Assembly: GCA_040772005.1 (NCBI GenBank) | Contig: JAXGYZ010000004.1 | Coordinates: forward strand, 248,001 to 312,000 | Direction of reading: 5' to 3' | DNA length: 64,000 bases | DNA from: MWBF01 sp040772005 | Lineage (GTDB): Bacteria > Chloroflexota > Anaerolineae > CG2-30-64-16 | Part shown: piece by piece, positions 1 through 8,660 of the stretch | Numbering within the stretch: the first letter of the stretch is position 1 | Layout of the letters: the number at the start of each line of letters is the position of its first letter | Translations under genes and position numbers: made by a program | The notes under the pieces: generated by a model | What the model saw: the letters and a program-made list of their open reading frames with translations, nothing else | What the model was told of the DNA's origin: nothing | Database searches by the model: none

Positions 1-366
1 GATGACCTGCTCCAGGTCGCCCAGGTCCACGCTGCGGTCCACCTGCACGAGACGGGTAGCCGTCTCGAGGGTGACGACCTTGCCGTGATAGGTATCCGCG
101 AAGCCGACAGTGGGACGGCCGTCCACGTCGGACGCGGCCCCAGCATGCTGTGCCCCGCGCCTGCGGATGAGGGCATCCAGCCGGGCCACGATCGGTTTCG
201 CGCGCCTGGCAAGGGGATGCTCGCCCGTACCGATGCCGATGTAAAGATAGGGCCAACGGGCATAGATGTAGCCGTGCAGCCAGTCGAGAAGGCTGTAGCC
301 CGGCGTGCGCCGCGCCTCGCGCATGAACGCACGGGTGGAGGGTCGGGGCCAGAGTGAGAGCTTCAT
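1..366 (-). CDS. Hypothetical protein, N-terminal 122 codons (runs off the left edge)
   Basis: The frame opens with ATG at 366 and stays open to base 1, so only the N-terminus is visible. The protein starts MKLSLWPRPSTRAFMREARR and has an aromatic-rich stretch at about residues 28-46 (DWLHGYIYARWPYLYIGIG), too polar at its edges to be called a clear membrane helix. The later part (GFADTYHGKVVTLETATRLV) looks like a soluble alpha/beta fold. No cysteine cluster or catalytic motif lies in the visible part. I do not recognise the family with confidence. It is divergent from the rhodanese gene, with 241 bp between the starts in which I see no further gene. Confidence 0.6.
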   Translation of the reverse strand, partial: MKLSLWPRPSTRAFMREARRTPGYSLLDWLHGYIYARWPYLYIGIGTGEHPLARRAKPIVARLDALIRRRGAQHAGAASDVDGRPTVGFADTYHGKVVTLETATRLVQVDRSVDLGDLEQVI

Positions 367-607
367 GGGTGCGGCCGTCCTTGTCACAGGATAGGGATGG
401 GGCTGTGCTGACAGGCAGATGGTGGCGTCTTGTGTGCCATCAGGCGCAGAACTTCACAGGCCGTATTGTACACGCGCCGCGTGGCAGTGGCAAGACGACC
501 GTTATCCGCGTGTCTCCTGGAAGCTGGCTTCTAGAACTGGAACGCGCGGGCGATTATAGTAGCCCCGTTGTTCGAAGGTCAGTGCTCATTTGATAGGAGG
601 CGGAAGC

Positions 608-1045
608 ATGGGGTTGTTCGATGCGGTGAAACGTGCGTTGGGTGTGAGCCGGGCAGAGCCGGATGCGCCGGTGAAAGCTGTCAGGACGGATTCATCGCGG
701 CCGCAGCCGCGGGAGGAAGTCGCGGTCCCTGAGGTGACGGTGGGCGAACTGCTGGCCGAGCTGAAGGCGAACGGTGCGCGGACGCCTTTCCTGCTGGACA
801 TCCGGGAGCCCTACGAGCGGCGCCAGGGCTACATCCCCGATAACCTGCACATCCCCATGAACAGCATCCCGCCGCGGCTGGCAGAGCTGCCGCGCGACGC
901 GGATATCGTCGTCTACTGCGCGCACGGCAACCGCTCGTACAGCGTCACCGGCTGGCTGATGCAGCAGGGCTACGCCGCGCGCAGCCTCAAGGGCGGCATC
1001 GCGGCCTGGGGTGCGCAGGGCGGCACTGTGACGAGAGACGGATAA
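608..1045 (+). CDS. Rhodanese-like domain protein (sulfurtransferase)
   Basis: A 145-residue protein with one rhodanese domain at about residues 42-140. The active-site loop CAHGNRS begins at Cys104, which would carry the persulfide in sulfur transfer; the preceding LLDIREPYE (residues 62-70) and HIPMNSIP (81-88) are the usual rhodanese landmarks. An N-terminal extension of about 40 residues is charged and precedes the domain. The ATG at 608 is chosen over an in-frame ATG at 590 because AGGAGG (595-600) is correctly spaced for 608. The sulfur donor and acceptor cannot be told from the sequence. The gene stands alone and ends at a strong hairpin. Confidence 0.9.
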   Translation: MGLFDAVKRALGVSRAEPDAPVKAVRTDSSRPQPREEVAVPEVTVGELLAELKANGARTPFLLDIREPYERRQGYIPDNLHIPMNSIPPRLAELPRDADIVVYCAHGNRSYSVTGWLMQQGYAARSLKGGIAAWGAQGGTVTRDG

Positions 1046-1067
1046 GCTCTTTGTATCCGCGCAACAA

Positions 1068-1099
1068 GTGGAGTCCGCATTCTCAAATGCGGACTCCAC
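1068..1099. terminator. Bidirectional hairpin terminator, repeat family 1 copy A
   Basis: A perfect 14-bp stem (1068-1081 pairing with 1086-1099) has a 4-nt loop, CTCA. It lies between the convergent rhodanese gene and the membrane protein gene that ends at 1109, so it could stop both transcripts. The central stem GGAGTCCGCATT and the loop are identical to the hairpin at 9080-9121, also between convergent genes. No U-run follows, so the terminator role rests on position and stem strength. Confidence 0.6.
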
Positions 1100-1108
1100 A
1101 CCGCACCC

Positions 1109-2581
1109 CTATTGCGCAGAGGACCCATGGCGCGCCCAACGCGCCCCCGCCATGAGTGTGCCAAACCCCAGTGCCACCGCAAACCCCGCCGCCCACCAGT
1201 AGAGCGGGATCGCGTTCATGGCCCACAGCAGAAACGGCAGCAGGAACAGCAGTCCGGCGGCCACGGCGACGATCGCCACGCGCTGCACCTCGGGCCGCGG
1301 GATGCGCGTCAACCGCAGGATGCTGAGGATGGTCGACGGGATCAGCAGCAGCAACAGACCCCCTACCCCCAGCCAGACAAACAGCAAGCCATAGCCGTAG
1401 GCAATCTCCGGCGAAAACAGGAAGACGCACAGCGGCCACAGCAGCCACGCGAAGATCATCAGAATGGGCAGCGGTCCGCCCTGCCCGAGGCGCAGCGCCA
1501 GCGTGCTGAGGGTGATCGCGGCAAGGGCCAGCGCGAGGATGAGCTGCGCAGACAGCAGGCTCACGACATCGCCCGGCCGCATCAGGACCTGGTGGTATGA
1601 GCCGACCTCCACCCACGTCCAGGCGCCGTCTGCCACGTGCACCAGCACGCCCAGGTTGCCCATTGCGAAGACCGCGTTGCCCGTGGCCGGGTCCACGGCC
1701 GCGTCCAGCGGGCCATCGTACCAGGTGAGGTAGCCCTTCAGGCTGCGCTGCATCAGGGCGACCTCGGCCTCGGTGGCTGGGCGCAGCTTGTAGCCCACCC
1801 GCCAGGTTGCACCCCCATCCGCAGAGATTTCGATAGGCTGCCCGCGGGCATACCGGTAGACCATAGTGGGCCGCGCCGGATCACTCAGCAAGACTAGCTC
1901 TGCGGGACCGGAGGCAAGTTCTCCACCCCACGGCTGAATGCACGAGTCATCGCGCGAGAGCACAGGGTCCGCCTGCCAGTTCAGCCCGCCATCCGTGCTC
2001 GTATAAGCAGCATAGCTTGAGAATGCGTGCAGTCCGTCATCCTGTGCGGTCAGGCAGTAGATGCCCGGATCGGGCGCGGGCGAGTTGGCCATCGTCAGGA
2101 GCGCGGCCAGCGGGAGGAGCACCCACCCCCGCTGCGGAACGGGGGCCGGTCTCGCTTCGCCCCGCAGCCACCACCAACCGCTGAGGACCAGCGCGGGCAG
2201 CGCCAGCAGGTCCGTCGGGTCGAGCCGCCAGCCGACCGGGAAGCCGAACAGCCGACTCGCTCCGGCCACAACCCACGCTTGAGCCGCGGGCACGGTCTTC
2301 GCCAGGATGAACGTCAGTCCGATGCTGCCCCAGGCGGCGACGAGGACGAGGCGTTCGCGCGTGCGACGGGACAGCGGCAGTCGATCCGCCACCACGCTGG
2401 CGACGCCAGCCAGCGCGAGCGGCGCAGCCCACAGCCAGGCGACGTCGCCCAGCTTGCCGGTGAACCAGGAGGGCCAGAGCCGGCGCAGCAGGTGGTCGTT
2501 GACCAGCAGCAGGCCGAGCGCAGCCACGGTCGCCGGGTGTGCCAGCCGGCGCAGCGATCTGTCCAGCAGGATGGTGTTCAT
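1109..2581 (-). CDS. Polytopic membrane protein with a central Asp-box (BNR-like) domain
   Basis: A 490-residue protein of three parts. Residues 1-165 hold about five hydrophobic helices. Residues about 170-335 are polar with two Asp-box motifs, STDGGLNW near 195 and SADGGATW near 253, as found in sialidase-like and photosystem-assembly (Ycf48-like) beta-propellers. Residues about 340-480 hold five or so more helices. Only two Asp boxes are seen, so a whole propeller is not proven. Function is unknown; an exposed sensory or assembly domain held between membrane bundles is the plausible picture. The start at 2581 has no Shine-Dalgarno, but a -10 box ends six bases upstream, consistent with a leaderless message. 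Confidence 0.75.
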   Translation of the reverse strand: MNTILLDRSLRRLAHPATVAALGLLLVNDHLLRRLWPSWFTGKLGDVAWLWAAPLALAGVASVVADRLPLSRRTRERLVLVAAWGSIGLTFILAKTVPAAQAWVVAGASRLFGFPVGWRLDPTDLLALPALVLSGWWWLRGEARPAPVPQRGWVLLPLAALLTMANSPAPDPGIYCLTAQDDGLHAFSSYAAYTSTDGGLNWQADPVLSRDDSCIQPWGGELASGPAELVLLSDPARPTMVYRYARGQPIEISADGGATWRVGYKLRPATEAEVALMQRSLKGYLTWYDGPLDAAVDPATGNAVFAMGNLGVLVHVADGAWTWVEVGSYHQVLMRPGDVVSLLSAQLILALALAAITLSTLALRLGQGGPLPILMIFAWLLWPLCVFLFSPEIAYGYGLLFVWLGVGGLLLLLIPSTILSILRLTRIPRPEVQRVAIVAVAAGLLFLLPFLLWAMNAIPLYWWAAGFAVALGFGTLMAGARWARHGSSAQ

Positions 2582-2587
2582 GGTGGA

Positions 2588-2616
2588 ATTCTAGCTCCGC
2601 GACGGGCGAACGTCAA
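2588..2616 (-). promoter_or_regulatory. Promoter TTGACG-17-TAGAAT for the Asp-box membrane protein
   Basis: On the minus strand TTGACG (2616-2611), a 17-nt spacer and TAGAAT (2593-2588) make a near-consensus housekeeping promoter. The start codon begins at 2581, the seventh base after the -10, so the expected transcript would start at or next to the A of the ATG. It is back to back with the rightward promoter at 2626-2654. Confidence 0.6.
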
Positions 2617-2625
2617 TCCGTCGCG

Positions 2626-2654
2626 TTGACAGGAACTCCGCATGGTGCTATCCT
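2626..2654 (+). promoter_or_regulatory. Promoter TTGACA-17-TATCCT for the LmbE-like gene
   Basis: TTGACA at 2626-2631 is followed by a 17-nt spacer and TATCCT at 2649-2654. The promoter covers an in-frame ATG at 2642, which therefore cannot be the translation start and supports the ATG at 2699. Confidence 0.55.
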
Positions 2655-2698
2655 CCGCTCCGTTCGTCACACATTCTGACCCAGCGAGTCATCATCCC

Positions 2699-3391
2699 AT
2701 GTCTGAGACACCCGAACCTCTCGACCGCGTCATGGTCATCGCCGCGCACCCCGACGACCCCGAATTCGGCTGCGCCGGCACGATCGTCAAATGGGCGCAA
2801 GCCGGGAAACACATCACCTACGTGCTGTTGACCAGCGGCGACAAGGGCAGCCACGACCCGGACCTCCGGCCCGGTCGGCTGGCCGCACGCCGCGAGAGCG
2901 AGCAGCGGGCCGCCGCGGCTGACCTCGGCGTCGAGCAGGTCATCTTCCTCCGCCGGCCCGACGGGCTGCTCGAAAACACGATGGAGCTGCGCCGCGAGCT
3001 GTGCAACATCATCCGGCAGCACCGGCCCCATGTGGTCGTCGCCATTGACCCCTGGCGGCCCTACCAGTTGCACCCGGACCACCGCGCGGCCGGGCAGGCC
3101 GCCCTCGACGCGGTCTGGGCCGCACGCGAGTGGTACATCTTCCCGGAGCAGCTCGTCGAGGGCGTGGATGCCTGGCGCGTCAAGGAAGTCTACCTGTTCT
3201 GGACCGAAAACCCCGATTACTGGGAGGACATCTCGTGCTGTCTCGACGCCCGCATTGCCGCGCTGCTGTGCCACGCCAGCCAGGTGGGCGACCCGGAGAA
3301 GCTGGCCGAGCGCATCCGCGAGCGCGTGGCCGAGACCGGCATCAAGCCCGGCTATCCGGCTGCGGAAGCCTTCAAACGGTTTCAGTTTTAG
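2699..3391 (+). CDS. LmbE/PIG-L family zinc-dependent deacetylase
   Basis: A 230-residue protein of the GlcNAc-PI de-N-acetylase family. The N-terminal Rossmann strand runs into AAHPDDPEFG (from residue 15), where His17 and the aspartates form the zinc and catalytic site, and a later HPDHRAAG supplies the third zinc ligand. Family members remove acetyl groups from GlcNAc-containing compounds such as bacillithiol or mycothiol precursors, or other N-acetyl sugars; the substrate here is not evident. No signal peptide is seen, so it should be cytoplasmic. It ends just before a family-2 repeat. Confidence 0.88.
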   Translation: MSETPEPLDRVMVIAAHPDDPEFGCAGTIVKWAQAGKHITYVLLTSGDKGSHDPDLRPGRLAARRESEQRAAAADLGVEQVIFLRRPDGLLENTMELRRELCNIIRQHRPHVVVAIDPWRPYQLHPDHRAAGQAALDAVWAAREWYIFPEQLVEGVDAWRVKEVYLFWTENPDYWEDISCCLDARIAALLCHASQVGDPEKLAERIRERVAETGIKPGYPAAEAFKRFQF

Positions 3392-3394
3392 GTT

Positions 3395-3537
3395 TTAGAC
3401 AGGATTTACAGGATGGATGTTTTTGGACAGGATTGACAGGATTGACAGGATGGGTGTTTTGGACAGGACGTACAGGAGAGATACTTCGTTATATTGTGAA
3501 TCTGATAAATCCTGTCAATCCTGTAAATCCTGTCTAA
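3395..3537. repeat. Palindromic repeat, family 2 copy A (ACAGGATT-type)
   Basis: Several direct copies of GACAGGATTNACAGGAT are closed by an inverted set (AATCCTGTCAATCCTGTAAA). The outer arms, 3395-3414 and 3518-3537, are a perfect 20-bp inverted repeat. It fills the gap between the LmbE gene and the glycoside hydrolase. Other copies lie at 18010-18085 and 42070-42122. Confidence 0.8.
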
Positions 3538-3559
3538 TCTACCTTTCGGACTGACGCCT

Positions 3560-4903
3560 ATGCACCGTGTGCTGCTCTGGCTGGTGATACTGACCGCGGT
3601 CGCGCCGGTCGCCGCCCTCGCGGACGCCGACGCGCTCCCGCCTGACCCCCGCTTCGGCATCGTCGAGGCTTACGTCAACTCCGCCGCCGCGACCGAGGCC
3701 GGCGCGGGCTATTCGCGCATCATCCTCCGCTGGGATGTCATCCAGCCCGGCGGCCCGGACGACTGGAAGCCCGCCAACGTGCCCGACCCCTTCGTGGCCG
3801 CGGAACTGGCCGCGGGCCGCGAGGTGGTGGCCGTGCTCATCGGCACGCCCGCCTGGGCCGCGGTCAACCCCGCGGACGGCGCCCGCGCCGTGCCGGACAT
3901 GGATCGGTGGGCCGCGTTCACCCGCCGGATGGCCGAGCACTACCGCGGGCGCATCCGCCACTGGGTCATCTGGAACGAGCCGGATGTCTGGCAGGCCGGC
4001 CACCCCGGCCAGACCTGGGCGGGCAGCGTCGAAGACTATGCCCGCCTGCTCAAGACAGCCTACCTCGCCATCAAGGGTGTGGACCCTGACCAGCAGGTCC
4101 ATATCGCCGGCCTGACCTACTTCTGGGATTGGTCCCACGGTCGCAGGCGCTACCTCGACCGGCTGCTCGATGTCATCGTGGCGGACCCTGAGGCAGCGAG
4201 CCACGGCTACTACTTCGATGCGGCCGTCTATCACCTCTACTTCAACCCGAGTCAGACCCCGCAAGTGCTGGCCGAGACGCAGAAGACTCTCAAGGCGCAC
4301 GGCCTCGCAGGCAAGGACATCTGGCTGAACGAGATGAATGCGCCCCCGTCGAATGACCCGGCGGAGCTGCCCTGGTCGCCGCCGCGCTTCAAGATTACGC
4401 TGGAGGAGCAGGCCGCGTTTGTGCTCCAGGAGTTCAGCCTGGCGTTTGCATCGGGCGCGACACGCGTCGAGTTCTACAAGCTGCGCAACAGCAGCGACCA
4501 CCCGGAATCCATCGAGCCCTACGGCCTGCTCCGCGGGGACGATTCGCGGCGGCCCGCTTTCACCGCGTATCAGGTGGCGACGACGTACCTGCGCGACTTC
4601 CGCACGGCCATACTACAACGGCAGGGCGTCGTGACCGCGGTCAGGTTTGACCGCGGGGAGCGCACCACCACTGTCGTCTGGACCAGCGCAACGCGCGCCA
4701 CGCGCGTCCGCGTGCGCGCCACCGCGCCGGAAGCTCAGCTCATCACGGAACGCGGCGAAGTGCGCACCGTCCGCGCAGTGGGCGGCGCGTACACGCTTGA
4801 CCTGCCCGCGGCCACCTGCACCCACCGGCCCTGCATCATCGGCGGTGCGCCCCGCCTCCTCGTCCAGACCGGCGCGACCACCCTGCCCCCACTCCTGAAA
4901 TAG
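3560..4903 (+). CDS. Secreted clan-A glycoside hydrolase (GH39/GH5-like)
   Basis: A 447-residue protein with an N-terminal signal peptide (hydrophobic core about residues 4-20, cut probably near ALA-DA). The body is a TIM-barrel of the retaining clan GH-A type. WVIWNEPDVW carries the likely acid/base Glu140, and IWLNEMN carries the likely nucleophile Glu258. The C-terminal 80 residues look like a small beta-sandwich. The substrate is not predictable; beta-xyloside or beta-glucoside hydrolysis is typical of related families. No good ribosome-binding site precedes the ATG at 3560, but the signal peptide supports this start. Confidence 0.75.
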   Translation: MHRVLLWLVILTAVAPVAALADADALPPDPRFGIVEAYVNSAAATEAGAGYSRIILRWDVIQPGGPDDWKPANVPDPFVAAELAAGREVVAVLIGTPAWAAVNPADGARAVPDMDRWAAFTRRMAEHYRGRIRHWVIWNEPDVWQAGHPGQTWAGSVEDYARLLKTAYLAIKGVDPDQQVHIAGLTYFWDWSHGRRRYLDRLLDVIVADPEAASHGYYFDAAVYHLYFNPSQTPQVLAETQKTLKAHGLAGKDIWLNEMNAPPSNDPAELPWSPPRFKITLEEQAAFVLQEFSLAFASGATRVEFYKLRNSSDHPESIEPYGLLRGDDSRRPAFTAYQVATTYLRDFRTAILQRQGVVTAVRFDRGERTTTVVWTSATRATRVRVRATAPEAQLITERGEVRTVRAVGGAYTLDLPAATCTHRPCIIGGAPRLLVQTGATTLPPLLK

Positions 4904-4904
4904 C

Positions 4905-5023
4905 CACAGAGGTCACAGAGGACACCGAGAGATAATGGAACGCTGATGACGCTGATTTGACCGATCAACATGATGTACTCAAAGACGATCAGGTAAATCA
5001 GTCCCATCAGTGTCATCTGCGTG
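4905..5023. repeat. Palindromic repeat, family 3 copy A (GAACGCTGATGACG-type)
   Basis: Begins with CCACAGAGGTCACAGAGGAC and GGAACGCTGATGACGCTGAT, and ends with an imperfect inverted match, ATCAGTGTCATCTGCGT. The same words recur at 14899-15012 and 40651-40746. It occupies most of the 211-bp gap before the PA14 gene. Confidence 0.7.
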
Positions 5024-5114
5024 CTATGGTCTTTGTCCCTTTCGACAAAACGGAACCCTACCGACTTTCGTACGTCTATACATGTAGCAATTGTGTATTG
5101 TATGGAGGAGAGTT

Positions 5115-7715
5115 ATGGAAGGGGAACCGACCACCAAGGGGCTTTGGCTGAAACCGGGGCCGATTATCGCGGGCATCGTCTTGCTTGTGACGCTGCTCGG
5201 CGTGGGCGCCATCGCGGCCGGCTGCAATGTGCTGCCGCAGCTTGTGCCTGTGCAGGCCGAGGCGGGCACGCCGACCGCCACGGCGACGGCCTCGCCCATC
5301 GTCGCGCCGGTGCTCGATATTTCGCCGCGCGAAGGCGGGCCGGGCACGCGCATCACGGTGACCGGCAAGGGCTGGCGGCCCGGCAACACCGTGTTCATCC
5401 GCCTGGAAAACCCGCGCACCGGCGAAGTGCCGGCGGTCGACCAGGCATCCGCTATCGTGACCGACGCGGGCGACTTCGTCGTGCGCTTCACATACCCGCT
5501 GGACCCGCGCTGGGCCAGCACGCCGGAGATGCTGATTACCGCGGTGGACACGGCCATCCAGAAACGCGTGTCTGCGGCGTTTCGCCTGACCGGCGTGACG
5601 CTGCCCACCGTCACCGCTACCGCAACCGCGGGCGTCACGCCGCTCGTGCCGACAGTCGCACCGCCGACGCTGACCCGCGTCCCGCCCACGGCCACTGCCA
5701 CGCGCGTCCCGCCGACCGCGACGCGTATCCCGCCGACCGCCACGCATGTCCCGCCGACTGCGACACCCGTGCCGCCGACGGCCACACCGGTGATTACCGA
5801 CTGGCGCGGGGAATACTTTGCGAATACCAACCTGGGCGGCCAGCCCGTGCTGACCCGCAACGACTGGACCGTAGACTTCAACTGGGGCAGCGGCGCGCCG
5901 GCAGCCGGGCTGCCGGCAGATGGCTTCTCGGCCCGCTGGACGCGCGCGTTCGAGTTCGACTCGGCCACGTACCGCTTCTACGTCACCGTAGATGACGGCG
6001 CGCGGCTCTACGTGGACGGCCAGCTCGTGCTGAACGAATGGCGCGACAGCAGCGTGCGCGAGGTCTTCGCGGACGTGCCGCTGGCGCGCGGCGGCCACAC
6101 CATCCGGCTGGAGTACTACGAGCGGACAGGCGTCGCACAGGTGCGCCTGCGGTGGGAACGGCTCGGCCCGGTCACCTTCCCTGACTGGAAGGGCGAGTAC
6201 TGGTCGAACCTGAACTTGACGGGCAACCCGACGCTGACCCGCAACGACCGGAACATCGACTTCAACTGGGGCACCGGCGCGCCGGCGGTCGGCATTGCGG
6301 CGGATGGCTTCTCCGCGCGCTGGAGCCGCACGGTCACGCTCCAGCCCGGCCTGTACCGGCTGTTTGCGCAGGCGGATGATGGTATACGGGTGTACATGGA
6401 CGGCCGGCTGGTCATCAACGAGTGGCACGACAATGACGCCAGCATGGCCTATCCGATAGATATCGCGTTCACCGGCACGCATACGCTCGTGGTGGAGTAC
6501 TACGAGCGGAGCGGCGGTGCAGCCGCCCGCTTCTGGTGGCAACTGCTGTTTGCCTTCCCGACGGCGACCCCGCCGGGCCAGGCGCCGTCGCCTACGCCCA
6601 CCTACACCCCGACTCACACGCCGACCGCCACCGCGACGGCTACCGCAACAGCCACGGTGACACGCACGCCGACCGTGACCGCGACGGCCACCACTGGCCC
6701 CAGCGCGACACCGACACTCACGCCTACGCCATCGGCCACGCCAACGTCGTCGCCTACGCCGACGTCGTCGCCTACCGCGACTTACACGCCTACGGCGACT
6801 GCGACCGCGACTGCCACGGCGACAGCTACGACAGGACCGAGCGCAACGCCAACGTCGTCGCCTACCGCGACTTACACGCCTACGGCAACTTACACGCCTA
6901 CGGCGACTTACACGCCGACCAAGGAACCGACGGCGACGCCCACGGCAACGTCGTCGCCTACAGCGACTTACACGCCTACGGCGACTTACACGCCGACCGA
7001 GGAACCGACGGCGACGCCCACGGCAACGTCGTCGCCTACCGCGACTTACACGCCTACGGCGACTTACACGCCGACCGCGACTTACACGCCGACCGAGGAA
7101 CCGACGGCGACTCCAACGGCCACATCGACGGCCACGCCTACGTCGACTGGGGAACCGACGGATGAACCGACTTCAGCGCCAACCGCTACCCGGACGCCCA
7201 CGGCCACAGCGATCGAGCCGCAGCGACCGCAGTCGGTGCGGCTCAACGAGCTGCTGCCAGTCCCACAGGCGACCGATTGGGACCGCGATGGGACGGCGGA
7301 TGCGCAGGACGAGTGGATCGAGCTGTACAACGCGGCGCGCCGGGCCGTCGATATCAGCGGGTGGAAGTTGGAAGTCACCGGGCAGTCGGGTACCGTTGAT
7401 ACCTACACCTTTCCGCGGCGCACTGCCCTGCAGGGTGACCGCTATCTGCTGCTCTTCCAGGCTGACACGGGCCTTGTGCTGGACGACGCAGGCGGCCGCG
7501 TGCGGCTGCTGGACGCAGAGGGGGATGTGGTGGACCAGGTGACGTACGGCCGGTTGGCCGCAGATACCAGCTACAGCCGGCTGCTGCAGGACAACTGGTC
7601 GAAGGAACTGCCGCCCAGTCCTGGCGAATCGAATGCCGGCGCGCTGCCTGCGCTGCGCGGGAAGGCACGTCCCACCGTCACGGTGACGCCGATGCGCATT
7701 CGACCGCGGCGCTAA
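5115..7715 (+). CDS. Surface protein: membrane anchor, two PA14 domains, Thr/Pro linker, lamin-tail domain
   Basis: An 866-residue extracellular protein. A hydrophobic N-terminal segment (about residues 15-36) ends in a possible lipobox AAG-Cys37, so it may be a lipoprotein or a signal-anchored protein. A short Thr/Pro linker leads to two tandem PA14 domains, residues about 229-350 and 356-480, both starting DW-x-GEY and both containing DDG-x-x-x-Y-x-DG. Residues about 484-705 are a Thr/Pro/Ala-rich tandem repeat. Residues about 707-845 form a lamin-tail domain (VRLNELLP to WIELYN). PA14 and LTD domains usually bind carbohydrate or act in adhesion. ATG 5115 is preceded by GGAGGAG, which beats an in-frame GTG/ATG at about 5091. 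A strong terminator follows. Confidence 0.88.
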   Translation: MEGEPTTKGLWLKPGPIIAGIVLLVTLLGVGAIAAGCNVLPQLVPVQAEAGTPTATATASPIVAPVLDISPREGGPGTRITVTGKGWRPGNTVFIRLENPRTGEVPAVDQASAIVTDAGDFVVRFTYPLDPRWASTPEMLITAVDTAIQKRVSAAFRLTGVTLPTVTATATAGVTPLVPTVAPPTLTRVPPTATATRVPPTATRIPPTATHVPPTATPVPPTATPVITDWRGEYFANTNLGGQPVLTRNDWTVDFNWGSGAPAAGLPADGFSARWTRAFEFDSATYRFYVTVDDGARLYVDGQLVLNEWRDSSVREVFADVPLARGGHTIRLEYYERTGVAQVRLRWERLGPVTFPDWKGEYWSNLNLTGNPTLTRNDRNIDFNWGTGAPAVGIAADGFSARWSRTVTLQPGLYRLFAQADDGIRVYMDGRLVINEWHDNDASMAYPIDIAFTGTHTLVVEYYERSGGAAARFWWQLLFAFPTATPPGQAPSPTPTYTPTHTPTATATATATATVTRTPTVTATATTGPSATPTLTPTPSATPTSSPTPTSSPTATYTPTATATATATATATTGPSATPTSSPTATYTPTATYTPTATYTPTKEPTATPTATSSPTATYTPTATYTPTEEPTATPTATSSPTATYTPTATYTPTATYTPTEEPTATPTATSTATPTSTGEPTDEPTSAPTATRTPTATAIEPQRPQSVRLNELLPVPQATDWDRDGTADAQDEWIELYNAARRAVDISGWKLEVTGQSGTVDTYTFPRRTALQGDRYLLLFQADTGLVLDDAGGRVRLLDAEGDVVDQVTYGRLAADTSYSRLLQDNWSKELPPSPGESNAGALPALRGKARPTVTVTPMRIRPRR
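6590..7205 (+). repeat. Coding tandem repeat for the Thr/Pro linker (ACTTACACGCCTACGGCG-type unit)
   Basis: The linker of the PA14 protein is built from degenerate tandem units reading Thr-Tyr-Thr-Pro-Thr-Ala and EPTATPTATSSPTAT. Blocks of about 60-75 bp are nearly identical (for example 6935-7005 and 7010-7110), suggesting recent expansion. Because the unit is a multiple of three with few A/T-rich codons, the other forward frame also stays open across it. Confidence 0.85.
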
Positions 7716-7738
7716 CGCAGCACGGAACGCTGCATCAA

Positions 7739-7777
7739 AAAACGCCGGTCAGGGATTGTCTCCCTGACCGGCGTTTT
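7739..7777 (+). terminator. Intrinsic terminator after the PA14 gene
   Basis: A 17-bp perfect stem, AAAACGCCGGTCAGGGA with its complement, closes on a 5-nt loop (TTGTC) and ends in TTTTCT. An A-run on the left arm makes it usable from the other strand, where the DUF2680-like gene converges. Confidence 0.9.
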
Positions 7778-7838
7778 CTATGCGGGCCTCACGCCAAGTT
7801 CAGTTATTCTGCGTGCTCCGCGTATTCTGTGGTTGCTC

Positions 7839-8453
7839 TTAGCGGTTGCCCCGCCCGCGCATCCCACGGCCCTGCATCTGGCCGGGCGCCTGGTCGTCAG
7901 AGTCAGAGTCAGAGTCATCGTTCCAGCGGCCCTGGCCGGACTGGCCCTTGCCACCCTGGCCCATCCGCTGACCACGATCGGCCGCGGGGCCGGTCGTCGT
8001 GCGCTCGACCATGCTCTTGACCTGCTCGGTCATGCGCTCGATCATCAGGTCGGCCTGCGCCTGGGAGAGCTTGCCATCCGCCACCAGGGCATCGAGCTGG
8101 ACCTTCTTGGCGTCCAGGATCGTGCTGATCAGCTTGTCCTCGCTGACGCCCTTGCTCGCCGCAATCTCCGCCAGCGACTTGCCCGCCTGCCGTTCCGCCT
8201 GGATTTCCTCGGCGGTCATGCCCAACAGGGTGGCGATCTCATCGGGCTGTCCGGCCCACTCCGGCATCCCGCCGCGGCGCATCTGCCCGGCGCCATCCAT
8301 CGAGCAGTCGCCGCACGTGCCGTCCTGAGCCTGCACCCCGCGGGCCATGCCGTAGCCCTGCGCGCCCGGGGCCGGCGGACCGGCCAGCGCCGTGCTCGCC
8401 AGCAGCGCCGTTAGCGCCACCACCAGAACTGCTACCATCAGAAACCGTTTCAT
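7839..8453 (-). CDS. Secreted DUF2680-like small protein
   Basis: A 204-residue protein with a clear signal peptide (MKRFLMVAVLVVALTALLAS, cut near ALA-GP). The mature part has a GTCGDC motif (two cysteines), then a helical segment MTAEEIQAERQAGKSLAEIA and repeated helix-turn units typical of DUF2680 or Spy-like periplasmic proteins (about residues 74-145). The C-terminal 60 residues are low complexity, rich in Gly, Arg, Met and an Asp-Ser run. Function is unknown; a metal- or envelope-stress-related role is only a guess from family resemblance. ATG 8453 is preceded by GGAGG at good spacing, which rules out an upstream in-frame start at 8501. Confidence 0.8.
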   Translation of the reverse strand: MKRFLMVAVLVVALTALLASTALAGPPAPGAQGYGMARGVQAQDGTCGDCSMDGAGQMRRGGMPEWAGQPDEIATLLGMTAEEIQAERQAGKSLAEIAASKGVSEDKLISTILDAKKVQLDALVADGKLSQAQADLMIERMTEQVKSMVERTTTGPAADRGQRMGQGGKGQSGQGRWNDDSDSDSDDQAPGQMQGRGMRGRGNR

Positions 8454-8618
8454 CGGGTTTACCTCCGTGAGTTTGTTTTTCGCCTGATTTCGCTCAGCCA
8501 CCCATCGGATGACTTGCCTTTATTCTACTGCGCACCTGTGAAGAAGTTATGAACGAGTTATGGGCCTGCCGTGAAGCAAAATCAGGGGAGACTGTAACCT
8601 TATGCCGCCCGGCTCATC

Positions 8619-8638
8619 TGATTGCATGTTGGCAATCA
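8619..8638. promoter_or_regulatory. Dyad upstream of the OsmC gene, possible operator
   Basis: TGATTGC-N6-GCAATCA is a perfect 7-bp inverted repeat centred about 32 bp before the OsmC start, in the gap between two divergent genes. No bound regulator can be named. Confidence 0.35.
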
Positions 8639-8660
8639 TTTCCCACAAGGATGGACATAC

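Noticed and set aside
6536..7165. An open frame reading DLHAYGD-type repeats
   Set aside because: It is a side effect of the in-frame Thr/Pro tandem repeat in the real gene; it has no start signal or folded domain.
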